Positions 25,038-33,526 of a stretch of 64,000 bases of DNA are shown here, in pieces. A program made the translations under genes and the position numbers. Each line of letters opens with the position of its first letter. Position 1 is the stretch's first letter. The notes beneath the pieces are model-generated. The model had not been told where the DNA came from, did not search any database, and worked only from the letters and a program-made list of their open reading frames with translations. This stretch comes from Salmonirosea aquatica (GTDB taxonomy: Bacteria > Bacteroidota > Bacteroidia > Cytophagales > Spirosomataceae), in NCBI RefSeq assembly GCF_009296315.1, contig NZ_WHLY01000002.1, positions 4,624,501 to 4,688,500 on the forward strand, read 5' to 3'.

Positions 25038-25616
25038 TCACCGCTTCACCGCCACGATGATGCCCGTGGCCCAGTGTTGCTTAGTGAGCAGCAAATCTGG
25101 TCTTTTTTCCAAATCTTCCACAAACCGAATGGCTTTTTCGGCGTGTCCCTCGGGCCAATTGGGCTGCGGTAGCATATCGTCCACGATGTACAGGCCGCCG
25201 GGGTTCAGCATGGCCAGCACCTCATTAAGTAGCAGGTACTTGCCATGCCAGGTGTCGGCAAAAATATAGTCGAACCTCGCTCCAGCGTTGCCGGTGACCC
25301 AGGCTTCGCCGTCCGCTTCCACCAGACTCAAACGTTGGTCGTCGCCCAGGTAGGTATGGGCAATGGCGAGTACCTGCCCGTCATAATCCACCGATACCAG
25401 CGTCGAGTCAGCATCCATGCCGTCCAGAATCCAGGCTGTGGAAAGTCCTGTGCCGGTACCCAGTTCCAGCAATCGGCCCGCGGGCTTGGAAGCCGCCAGC
25501 GTCCGGAGCAGCGAGCAGGTGAGCGGGTCGGAAGGCATCGTGAAGCCGTGGGACTGGGTAGCCTGGTCGATGGCCAGGTAGGTAGGAGGGAAAGGCTGGT
25601 TTATTACGTCGGTCAT
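25038..25616 (-). CDS. class I SAM-dependent O-methyltransferase-like protein
   Basis: The 192-residue protein has the SAM-binding glycine motif LLELGTGTGLSTAW, an acidic strand end VSVDYDG, the DYIFADTWHGKY segment and the GGLYIVDDMLPQPNW block, as in the O-methyltransferase 3 (COMT-like) family. It is predicted to be cytoplasmic and to methylate a small molecule. The acceptor is unknown. It ends 45 bases before the DUF5996 start and begins 20 bases after the VIT protein stop, so it could be read through from the exosortase operon. Confidence 0.85.
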   Translation of the reverse strand: MTDVINQPFPPTYLAIDQATQSHGFTMPSDPLTCSLLRTLAASKPAGRLLELGTGTGLSTAWILDGMDADSTLVSVDYDGQVLAIAHTYLGDDQRLSLVEADGEAWVTGNAGARFDYIFADTWHGKYLLLNEVLAMLNPGGLYIVDDMLPQPNWPEGHAEKAIRFVEDLEKRPDLLLTKQHWATGIIVAVKR

Positions 25617-25635
25617 CAGGTAGGTTTGTGTTTTT

Positions 25636-28452
25636 TTAGGGAATATAGGCTTTTTTTCTCCGCTCCCGGTACCAGATGAAAATGGCCAGCAGGAGCGCCA
25701 GCACGTACAAACCCGGCTCGGTCATGCGCTGGGCCTCTTCGCCCAGGTCCAGCGATTTGTTGTTGGCCAGCGCTTGGGCTTGTTTCTTTTTCAGAATGGC
25801 CTTCTGGGCTTCATTTTCCACCACCAGGTAGGAGGTCACGGGCGTCATGATGTGGGCCAGAAAACTATTCTTTACCAAGCCCGGCCACTCCCGTTGGGAA
25901 GTTTCGGGATGCAACACCTGCGAAAGCCACTGCCCCTGCATCAGCAGCGCCGAGCGCCAGCTTTTGGCTTTAATTTCGGCTTCGGGTCCCCTGATGCGCT
26001 TGCTTTTCAGGAAAATTTCCGGCTCATCCGAATCCCGCAAATATACCACCGAATCGGCACTGACAGGATATTTCAGAACGGTACGTTCCAGCTGTAGGTC
26101 GAGGGTACCTTCCGCCGAATTGGTGCTAAAAGGGTGGGGGAGTAGCGACCCGTCCGCCTGCAATTCGTAGAAGAGGTCGCCTTCGGGCGCAAGAAAAGCG
26201 AAGTCGGGCAGGTCTTTTTCCAGCACGGCATTGAGAAGATAATCGGTGCAGACCACCAGCACGGGGTAGGTGTTGCGCTGGTTCGTGTACGCCTCGACCA
26301 GGGCCGTTTTGACGGCGCGATCCAGGTAAAAGCCACCTTCGAAGGTTTGGGCGCTGAACTTTTGTTTCCAATCATCACCCATGGGCATCGTTGTGACGTA
26401 GGCATTGACAAAACTGATGTGGGCGTTTTGCCGGTCGATCAGATTCCGGGCGAGCAACGTGTCGATTCGTTTCATCAATTCTTTTTGATACTGCTCTTCC
26501 CGCTCCGAAACATCCACCAGAAAATGATAGTAAGGCTTCCGTTGCACCCGTTCCAGAGCCTGTTTTTCCCGAGCCGAAACATACCCGACCGGATCGTCCG
26601 CTTTGTGGTCCGAAGTCTGACTTGCGGCCGGGGTACCCCGGCCCAGAGCAATGGCCTGTCCGCCGATGTTGAGCGTAACGGGCTCTTTGTGAATGAACTC
26701 AATGCCCGTGCGCCGAACCTCCCGCGCGGCGAAGGGGAACACCCGGAAGGCGACTTTGTTCCCGGTCAGGTAGTACAGCAGGCCGGGGTCGCGGTTTTCG
26801 TTGCGGATTTGGGAGAATACCCACAGAGCCGCTTTCTTCTCCGCCAGGATTCCCATTTCCTTTCTGGCACCCACGTAGAGGTAATAATCGCTAATCCAGC
26901 AGCCCGCGGGTAGGGTAAAGGTGGTGGCGTACTCGGCCAACCATGGGTTGGTAGCGCGGTTAGTAAGCCGGAAATCCACCCAACTGCGCCAGGCGTTCTG
27001 AGTGCTGTCGAAGGTACTTCGGGTAGAAATCTGCGTAATACCGATGCTGTCGTTCTGAATGGATTCGGGCAAGACCGGGCGTGGAGGCGCGCCCAGAAAA
27101 ACCCGCTCGATGGTGCTGATTTTGGCGTCGGAAAGGGTGAGGTTGTTCAAAACCACCGCATTGAACCAGGCCGAAAGGTAGGGCTGCTTTTCACTGCTCA
27201 GGAAAATGCGCGAAGGATATTTGTGACTTTTGACATGATGTAGGGTACGTTCCAGGGACCTGGCGTCCAGGGCGTAATTTTTGGCATAATCCGGCGTGTA
27301 CAGGTAGTCGAGGGCTTCGTACAGTACCTGCTTGTGGTGCCAGTAATCGGCGGTGATTACGGCCGGAATGATCAGAAAAGCCAATACCGAGCCGAGGGTA
27401 AGGATTTTTCCGGAAAAATATCTTTTCAGGAAAGCAAAGTCCCTGGCCAGGGCATCGACGTGAATTACAAAAAGTACCAGCGGCGTGAGCATCAGAAAAC
27501 CCAGCCCAATGACGATGATCACCAGCACCGACAACGGCAGGAAAGGCAGGAAAACGACGAAAAAATAGAGGGTGTAGGCAAAAGTCAGGCTACGTCCCAG
27601 GAAGAGCGCCAGTCGGTAGGCTTTGTTCTCAAGGCTGGGCAGACAGATCAAAATACCATTCAACACGGCCAGCCCGTAGAACCAGTAGCTGTTGAAGTTG
27701 CCAAACACGCCGGAATCGCCCCGCCCTCCCACAAAACTAAAAAAATGGCCATTGTTGACCACCAGTCCCCACAGCGGAAACAGGATCGCGATGACGATTT
27801 TGCAGATTAACTGGTATTGATGCCAGATTCCGCTTCGCTTACTGACCATGATGTAGACCGCCCGCACCAGAAAAAACAGGAATGCAAACGTACTAAGGGC
27901 GATCAGTACCGTAATGATAGTATTTTCGTAGGTAGAGGTAGGTTTCCAAAGCGGCGCGACAACCTGGTAGAAAAGGTACCACATCAGAGGGATTCCGATG
28001 GCGTAGGCCAGGCTTTTGGCCGCACTGCGCCGCTCGACTCGGGGCGCGGAGCGGGTCGTCAGCACAAAAAACGAGTACGTGAGGGTAGGCATCAGAAAAG
28101 TACCGATGTACAGGAACACGTCACCCGACAGCAACCAGCGGGGTAAGGTGACGGGGAGTACTTTTTCGCTACGATCGATGTAAACCGCCAGGAAAGCAAG
28201 GTGGCTTAGTAAAGCGAACAGGCCGTAATACATCGACACCTGTTCCTTCCGGTCAAGCAGCCAGAAGGCATATCCGGCACCAAGGGCCGTCAGCAGGGCC
28301 AGTACCAGGCCAAATGCCCGCCAATGGTCGATATTCTCGGCCGAAAGCTGGCTTTTGATGATGTTGAAATCGCCGAGGAGCAGCAAAAACAGCAGAACTA
28401 TCGGTAGGGTATTCAGCAGAAAAATCCATCGCGGGTTAAGCAGGCTGCGCAT
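25636..28452 (-). CDS. MSEP-CTERM-type VIT-domain protein, exosortase substrate
   Basis: The 938-residue protein starts with a membrane region (about ten helices, residues 10-370), followed by a large extracytoplasmic part. Residues about 490-600 match a VIT (inter-alpha-trypsin-like) domain with YLYVGARKEMGILAEKKAA and DPGLLYYLTGNKVAFRVFPF. A VWA-like region (FLVDVSEREEQYQ near 640) follows. The tail from M910 reads MTEPG, then a hydrophobic helix, then RERRKK: the tripartite layout of an exosortase sorting signal, with MTEP as a variant of MSEP. Bacteroidota have dedicated one-enzyme/one-substrate exosortases (XrtK with MSEP-CTERM proteins; XrtN with VIT proteins). The gene overlaps the exosortase gene by 17 bases. 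Confidence 0.85.
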   Translation of the reverse strand: MRSLLNPRWIFLLNTLPIVLLFLLLLGDFNIIKSQLSAENIDHWRAFGLVLALLTALGAGYAFWLLDRKEQVSMYYGLFALLSHLAFLAVYIDRSEKVLPVTLPRWLLSGDVFLYIGTFLMPTLTYSFFVLTTRSAPRVERRSAAKSLAYAIGIPLMWYLFYQVVAPLWKPTSTYENTIITVLIALSTFAFLFFLVRAVYIMVSKRSGIWHQYQLICKIVIAILFPLWGLVVNNGHFFSFVGGRGDSGVFGNFNSYWFYGLAVLNGILICLPSLENKAYRLALFLGRSLTFAYTLYFFVVFLPFLPLSVLVIIVIGLGFLMLTPLVLFVIHVDALARDFAFLKRYFSGKILTLGSVLAFLIIPAVITADYWHHKQVLYEALDYLYTPDYAKNYALDARSLERTLHHVKSHKYPSRIFLSSEKQPYLSAWFNAVVLNNLTLSDAKISTIERVFLGAPPRPVLPESIQNDSIGITQISTRSTFDSTQNAWRSWVDFRLTNRATNPWLAEYATTFTLPAGCWISDYYLYVGARKEMGILAEKKAALWVFSQIRNENRDPGLLYYLTGNKVAFRVFPFAAREVRRTGIEFIHKEPVTLNIGGQAIALGRGTPAASQTSDHKADDPVGYVSAREKQALERVQRKPYYHFLVDVSEREEQYQKELMKRIDTLLARNLIDRQNAHISFVNAYVTTMPMGDDWKQKFSAQTFEGGFYLDRAVKTALVEAYTNQRNTYPVLVVCTDYLLNAVLEKDLPDFAFLAPEGDLFYELQADGSLLPHPFSTNSAEGTLDLQLERTVLKYPVSADSVVYLRDSDEPEIFLKSKRIRGPEAEIKAKSWRSALLMQGQWLSQVLHPETSQREWPGLVKNSFLAHIMTPVTSYLVVENEAQKAILKKKQAQALANNKSLDLGEEAQRMTEPGLYVLALLLAIFIWYRERRKKAYIP

Positions 28453-28966
28453 CGGAACAGGTGAGTTGGGATAGTAGATAATCGAGGGTCAGGTATAGGC
28501 CGATCAGACAGGAAAGGTACACGAAGGTACCCTGCGCCTGATGAAACCAGGCTTGGTAGGGCGGCGGAACGTGGGGAAACTGATTTTGCAGCAGCACCGC
28601 AATTGTGATGCGGGAGGTATTGGCAAAAATCGTCAGCCCGTAGGCGCACAGCAGGGCAAGAGGTAGGGCGGCTAGTTTGTGGCTCGATTGGCTAAGGTAC
28701 CTTAGCGATAAAAAACTCAGCATCAGAAAGCTCAACATCCAGAAGTTGAATCCCGAACACGATTTGTCGATAGTAATATTCAAATCCGGATGAAGGTAAC
28801 CGCTCGCCGAATCATACACGGACGGGGAATTCGCCGCCAGCCCGACGAGAGTATCCGTGGGACCCAGCAAAAAAGCCAGGTCGCTGGTATCGGCCTGGGT
28901 ATAGGCCAGTTTTAGCAGGACAAAAATTGCCAAGGCAGCGAGCTGATAGGGTAGGTTGCGGGGCAT
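28436..28966 (-). CDS. xrtK: exosortase, XrtK/XrtN type
   Basis: From ATG 28966 the protein has 176 residues and four to five membrane helices. The catalytic triad of the exosortase/archaeosortase family is present: C70 in DKSCSGFNFW, R119 in ANTSRI and H142 in FHQAQGTFVYL. Exosortases are membrane transpeptidase-like enzymes that recognise and cut C-terminal tripartite sorting signals. The short length and the MTEP-tailed VIT protein next door point to XrtK, with XrtN as the alternative label. A longer reading from 29053 would overlap the upstream gene's end and lacks a signal or motif, so ATG 28966 was chosen. Confidence 0.85.
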   Translation of the reverse strand: MPRNLPYQLAALAIFVLLKLAYTQADTSDLAFLLGPTDTLVGLAANSPSVYDSASGYLHPDLNITIDKSCSGFNFWMLSFLMLSFLSLRYLSQSSHKLAALPLALLCAYGLTIFANTSRITIAVLLQNQFPHVPPPYQAWFHQAQGTFVYLSCLIGLYLTLDYLLSQLTCSDAQPA

Positions 28967-28997
28967 GGGTGTGGCTTTTACAGGTTTTGTCGCTCCG

Positions 28998-29195
28998 TTA
29001 CTTGGCCCGCGCGTTCTGAATCCGGGAACCCAGGTAAGCAAACAGGAATCCACTCAGCACTGCCATAAAAACGACAATTCCCGGCGCGAGCTCATCGGAA
29101 GGATCTGTACGATCGAGGATGAGTAATTTGAACAACAAAAGAAAACCGCCCGTCCCCAGGACAAAACCGCTGAGTATACCTGCTTTGTTTTTCAT
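28998..29195 (-). CDS. small two-helix membrane protein in exosortase operon
   Basis: A 65-residue protein with two predicted membrane helices (about residues 5-27 and 39-57) joined by a short polar loop DRTDPSDELAPG and ending in QNARAK. It is first in the operon, 31 bases ahead of the exosortase, directly behind a good promoter. I do not recognise a family. Its position suggests an accessory role for the exosortase/substrate pair, which is inference only. Confidence 0.65.
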   Translation of the reverse strand: MKNKAGILSGFVLGTGGFLLLFKLLILDRTDPSDELAPGIVVFMAVLSGFLFAYLGSRIQNARAK

Positions 29196-29497
29196 GATCG
29201 ATGAACGTTAAGGTTTACGAATCATTTCGGAGCCAAATGTATTCAAAGTACTTTGTGATTCAAAGTTGTTGAATAGAATAATTTCTGCCACTAGGGTGAT
29301 TTATATTTTCAATGTTTCAATTTTATAAATGAAGCAATTGAACTTTGATTCGCCGTTCCTGTGGATTTTTCCTTTACACAATCCCAACATTTTCTACCAC
29401 AAAACCTACAAACTGCTATCGCTCCCATACCTCACGTTGGCGAGTTTCGGCATTTTGGATTATATTCAACCCCTTAACCCATCCTATCTTATTCTAT
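29196..29497. other. divergent intergenic region
   Basis: No gene seen. The region holds the exosortase operon promoter (listed separately) and the upstream region of the metalloprotease gene, and is notably AT-rich. Open frames running through it from 29329 and 29345 on the plus strand lack family similarity and are chance extensions upstream of the metalloprotease start. Confidence 0.45.
29234..29264 (-). promoter_or_regulatory. sigma-ABfr type promoter of exosortase operon
   Basis: On the minus strand TTTG (29264-29261), a 19-base spacer and TACATTTG (29241-29234) form a textbook Bacteroidota vegetative promoter, with the ATG of the first gene about 39 bases downstream of the -7 box. Confidence 0.65.
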
Positions 29498-31963
29498 ATG
29501 CAGAAATACCTCTACGCCTGGCTGGCCGTACTGTTGACGAGCCTCAGTACCCTCGCCCAAACTCCCACGATCAAAGCCTTCACCGAGGGCATGGACAAAC
29601 AGGAAGGGTACCTGCCTTTCTATTACGATGCCAAAAAAGGAAAAATCTGGCTGGAAATCAGTCAACTGGATACCGAGCTGCTGTACTACCCCACGCTGGC
29701 GCAAGGAGTAGGTTCCAACGACATCGGTCTGGACCGGGGCCGGTTGAGCAGCGAGCACATCGTGAAGTTTCAGCGCAGCGGTCCCAAAGTTCTGATGGTG
29801 GAGCCCAACTACGCCTACCGCGCTCTGTCCGATGATCCGCTGGAGCGGAAGGCCGTGGAGGAATCGTTTGCGCAGTCGGTGTTGTGGGGGTTCGAGGTAG
29901 CCGCTGAGTCGGGCGGGCACGTGCTGGTGGAGCTGACGCCCTTTCTGATGCAGGATGCCGTGGGTGCGGTGCAGTCCATCAGCCGCACGAAGCAGGGTAC
30001 CTTCAAAATGGACGCTTCGCGGTCGGCCTTGTACCTGGAACGCAGCAAGAATTTCCCTAAAAATACCGAATTCGAAACCATCATCACCCTCACGGGCGAC
30101 AACCCCGGGGGGTACCTGCGGTCGGTGGTACCCTCGGCCAATGCCGTCACCATGCACCAGCATCACTCGTTTGTGGAGCTACCGGACAATGGGTACCAAA
30201 CGCGCGCCTTCGATCCGCGCGCGGGCGTCAACGGCATCGAGTTTTTCGACTACGCCTCGCCCGTGGGCGATCCGCTCATCAAAAGCTACATTGCGCGGCA
30301 CCGACTGCAAAAGAAAAATCCCAACGCCGCCCGCAGCGAGGCCGTGGAGCCGATCGTGTACTACATGGACCCCGGCGCGCCCGAGCCCATCCGCTCGGCG
30401 CTGATGGAAGGTACGGCCTGGTGGAATCAGGCGTTCGAGGCGGCGGGCTACATCAATGCATTTCAAGTGAAGCTACTCCCGCCCGATGCCGATCCGATGG
30501 ACATCCGCTATAACCTGATTCAGTGGGTGCACCGCTCCACGCGCGGCTGGTCGTACGGGGGTAGTATCATGGACCCGCGCACGGGCGAAATCCTGAAAGG
30601 GAAAGTGACACTCGGCTCACTCCGGGTGCGGCAGGATTTTCTGATCGCGCAGGGACTGGTGGCGAAGTACGAAGAAGGAAAGGCCGTTTCGGACGAGATG
30701 ATGGCGCTTTCGCTGGCTCGACTCCGGCAACTGGCCGCGCACGAGGTAGGTCACACGCTCGGGCTGCCGCACAACTACATCGCCAGCTCCATCGGCCGCG
30801 CTTCGGTGATGGACTACCCGCATCCGCAGGTGGATATCAAGAACGACAGTACCCTCGACCTGTCCCATGCCTACGCCGTGGGCATCGGCGATTGGGACAA
30901 AATCGCCATCGACTACGCTTACCGCGAGTTTCCGAAAGGCACGAATGAGAAGGAAGCCTTGAACAAAATCATTACCGATTACCTCAAAACCGGGCAGGGT
31001 TTCCTGACCGATCAGGACGCGCGCCCGGCGGGTAGCTCGCACTCCAAAACCCACCTCTGGGACGCGGGCAGCAACGCCGTCGACGAACTGGACCGGGTGA
31101 TGAAGGTGCGAAAAATCGCTTTGAATAATTTCTCGGAGAAAAAGATTCCGGTCGGAATGCCGCTGGCTACCTTGCAGGAGGTACTGGTGCCCATGTACCT
31201 GTTTCATCGCTACCAGGTGGAGGCCGCCACCAAGGTGGTTGGCGGGGTGGACTACACATATGCCGTACGCGGTGACGGACAGGTAGCCGTGGCTCCCGTG
31301 GCGGGCGCGGAGCAGCGTCGCGCCCTGAAATCGGTGTTGGCCGCTTTGCAGCCCGAGGTACTGGCGTTGCCCCGTTCCATCTTGAAAATGCTGCCCCCGC
31401 GCCCCTACGGCTTCGACGGCAATCCGCGCGAACTATTCTCGGGCCGGACGGGACTGACCTTCGACCCCCTGGCTCCCGCCGAAGCGGCTACGACGCTCAC
31501 GCTGGGCTTCATACTGCATCCCGAGCGGGCCAGTCGACTGGAAGCGCAGAAAGCCCTCGATGCGTCGCTGCCCGGTCTGGGCGAAGTGGTGGATGCGCTG
31601 GTCGATGATACCTGGAAAGCCAAAACTGTGACGAAAGAAAGCTACCAGGCGGCCATCCGGCGGCAGACCGAAATAATGGTGGTGCAGGAGTTGATGAATC
31701 TGGCGGCCTCGGAGGATGCTTCATCCGCCGCCCGTTCGGTAGCGCTTTTTAAATTGAATGAACTGAAAAAGTGGATGGAACCCAAGCAAGCCTACGGCGA
31801 CGAGCAGCAGCGGGCGCACTATTTTGCGGCGGCCAAAAAAATCGAACTTTTTGAGAATGGGGATAAAGAAGGACTCACTTCTACCAAACCCAACGCCGCG
31901 CCCGACGGCTCGCCCATCGACCCTGGTCAGGACTGGCTGGAGCCGATCTGTGGGTGGAAATGA
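29498..31963 (+). CDS. secreted zinc-dependent metalloprotease (DUF5117/DUF4953 type)
   Basis: The 821-residue protein starts at ATG 29498 with a Sec signal peptide (LTSLSTLAQT). Its central catalytic motif, H415-E-V-G-H419-T-L-G-L-P-H425 (HExxHxxGxxH), is the metzincin zinc site with the general base Glu intact. The pre-catalytic domain matches the DUF5117 type (GYLPFYYDAKKGKIWLEI, VGSNDIGLDRGR). It is expected in the periplasm or at the cell surface, degrading peptides or proteins. The family is common and multi-copy in Cytophagales. The longer upstream reading lacks a signal peptide and was rejected. An inverted repeat and then the porin gene follow. Confidence 0.9.
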   Translation: MQKYLYAWLAVLLTSLSTLAQTPTIKAFTEGMDKQEGYLPFYYDAKKGKIWLEISQLDTELLYYPTLAQGVGSNDIGLDRGRLSSEHIVKFQRSGPKVLMVEPNYAYRALSDDPLERKAVEESFAQSVLWGFEVAAESGGHVLVELTPFLMQDAVGAVQSISRTKQGTFKMDASRSALYLERSKNFPKNTEFETIITLTGDNPGGYLRSVVPSANAVTMHQHHSFVELPDNGYQTRAFDPRAGVNGIEFFDYASPVGDPLIKSYIARHRLQKKNPNAARSEAVEPIVYYMDPGAPEPIRSALMEGTAWWNQAFEAAGYINAFQVKLLPPDADPMDIRYNLIQWVHRSTRGWSYGGSIMDPRTGEILKGKVTLGSLRVRQDFLIAQGLVAKYEEGKAVSDEMMALSLARLRQLAAHEVGHTLGLPHNYIASSIGRASVMDYPHPQVDIKNDSTLDLSHAYAVGIGDWDKIAIDYAYREFPKGTNEKEALNKIITDYLKTGQGFLTDQDARPAGSSHSKTHLWDAGSNAVDELDRVMKVRKIALNNFSEKKIPVGMPLATLQEVLVPMYLFHRYQVEAATKVVGGVDYTYAVRGDGQVAVAPVAGAEQRRALKSVLAALQPEVLALPRSILKMLPPRPYGFDGNPRELFSGRTGLTFDPLAPAEAATTLTLGFILHPERASRLEAQKALDASLPGLGEVVDALVDDTWKAKTVTKESYQAAIRRQTEIMVVQELMNLAASEDASSAARSVALFKLNELKKWMEPKQAYGDEQQRAHYFAAAKKIELFENGDKEGLTSTKPNAAPDGSPIDPGQDWLEPICGWK

Positions 31964-31970
31964 GTTTGTT

Positions 31971-32047
31971 TTTAACCGCAGTGAGCGCCGGGAATTACGC
32001 AGAGAGTAGTTTCTCTGCGTAATTTTTGTCTTTTCTTTGCGGTTAAA
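31971..32047. repeat. nested inverted repeat / terminator after metalloprotease
   Basis: Outer arms TTTAACCGCA (31971-31980) and TGCGGTTAAA (32038-32047) enclose inner arms AATTACGCAGAGA (31993-32005) and TCTCTGCGTAATT (32012-32024). The TTTTTG after the inner hairpin can terminate the metalloprotease mRNA. The AACCGC...ACGCAGAG...CTCTGCGT...GCGGTTAA wording resembles a dispersed palindromic element seen in many bacterial genomes, so it may be a degenerate mobile repeat as well. Confidence 0.7.
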
Positions 32048-32065
32048 ACAACTCAACAACTCCCC

Positions 32066-33454
32066 ATGAAAAAATACGCCGGCCTATTCCTGGCTTTTAC
32101 TGTCGTTCCGGCATTAGCTCAGGAAAAGAAAAAAGAAGATCCCAACACGCGGAACGACATCCGTTACAATTTCAACGAATCAGGTACCCATTACTTCAAA
32201 GCTACCTTTCTGAATCAAAGCTGGTTGCGATACAACGAAAGCAATCCTGGCACTACCTCCCTGGGCGATCTCGCCGCTCAGACTTTCGACATCGGCCTGC
32301 GCCGGACGCGCATTCAGCTATTCGGGCAGATCACCGATCGCGTGTTTCTGTACACCCAGTTTGGGATGAATAATTTCAATAAGAACAATGCTTTCCCCGG
32401 CTACAATACGAACGGTACCCCCAGCAACCGCAAAATCGCGGCTTTCTTCCACGATGCCGTCGGTGAGTACGAGGTGCATCGGCAGGGTACCAGCTTCGTG
32501 CGTTTCGGAGCGGGCTTGACGATCGTGGGCGGTCTGTCGCGCTTTTCGCAGCCCAGCATTGGTACCATCATGACGATGGACGTACCCGTGTTCGCTCAGG
32601 CTACGGTGGATCAGACCGATGAGTTTGGCCGCAAACTGAGCTTCTACAGCCGGGGGCAGCTGGGGAAGTTCAACTACCGCGTCGATATTTCCGATCCTTT
32701 TCCCATCGAAACAAACGGCAGCGCTCCGCCCGCTTTGAATGTGAATTCGGTTTTTGCCCAAAAAAAGCACAAGAAACAATTCCAGGGCTTATTCATTTAC
32801 AACATTTTCGATGCAGAAGATAATACGACCCCTGGCTACATGACGGGTACCTACCTGGGCAAACGCAGGGTACTGAACCTGGAAGCTGGTTTCATTTCCC
32901 AGCAAAATGCCACCTGGCGTAGAGCGGACAATGGTACTGATACTACGTATAATGCTATGAATCTGTGGTCGGTAGCGGCCTACCTCGACATGCCGGTAAA
33001 CAAGGAAAAAGGTACGGCGGTATCGTCCTACCTGGGCTATTTTCAAACCGATTATGGGCAGGGGTACCTTCGCTACAACGGCCTGATGAACCCCGCCACG
33101 GGTACCACGCAACCTCTGCCGGGGGTAGGCGGCACGCAGGGCAATGCCTACCCGATGTTTGGTACGGGGTCGGTGGTGTACGCACAGGTAGGTTATAAGC
33201 TGGCCGACGGGCTGCTGGGCGACCAGGGTACCCTGCAGCCTTACGCTTCGCTGCAACATTCGGCGTACGACCGCTTGGGAAGGGATATGAATCTGTACAA
33301 TCTGGGCCTGAACTGGCTGATTAAAAGCCACACGGCCAAGCTAAGCCTGAACTATGAAAACCGCCCGATCTACAAAGCTTCTAGCACGGCCAACATGCTC
33401 ACGACCAGCGGTCGGCGTGGGGCGCTGATTTTACAGTATCAGATTTCGATCTAG
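32066..33454 (+). CDS. OprO/P-like outer-membrane porin
   Basis: The 462-residue protein has a signal peptide cut after ALAQ and then alternating strands throughout, ending in the outer-membrane-type C-terminus ALILQYQISI. The pattern (FLNQSWLRYNESNPG near the start, LRRTRIQLFGQITDRVFLYTQFG, then FVRFGAGLTIVGGLSRF) fits the OprO/OprP-like porin family of Bacteroidota, often near transporters. It would form a beta barrel allowing diffusion of small anions or nutrients, though the specificity is not visible. Co-directional with the metalloprotease, 102 bases apart. Confidence 0.8.
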   Translation: MKKYAGLFLAFTVVPALAQEKKKEDPNTRNDIRYNFNESGTHYFKATFLNQSWLRYNESNPGTTSLGDLAAQTFDIGLRRTRIQLFGQITDRVFLYTQFGMNNFNKNNAFPGYNTNGTPSNRKIAAFFHDAVGEYEVHRQGTSFVRFGAGLTIVGGLSRFSQPSIGTIMTMDVPVFAQATVDQTDEFGRKLSFYSRGQLGKFNYRVDISDPFPIETNGSAPPALNVNSVFAQKKHKKQFQGLFIYNIFDAEDNTTPGYMTGTYLGKRRVLNLEAGFISQQNATWRRADNGTDTTYNAMNLWSVAAYLDMPVNKEKGTAVSSYLGYFQTDYGQGYLRYNGLMNPATGTTQPLPGVGGTQGNAYPMFGTGSVVYAQVGYKLADGLLGDQGTLQPYASLQHSAYDRLGRDMNLYNLGLNWLIKSHTAKLSLNYENRPIYKASSTANMLTTSGRRGALILQYQISI

Positions 33455-33526
33455 GAGCCCAGTACTATTTTGCAGAAAAGAGAAGGTACCATAGGCGGAA
33501 TCCTGCACGATTTACTGCTGGCAATT

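Noticed and set aside
29329-29835. 168-codon plus-strand frame upstream of the metalloprotease
   Set aside because: It overlaps the metalloprotease gene in another frame and has no family-like or signal features.
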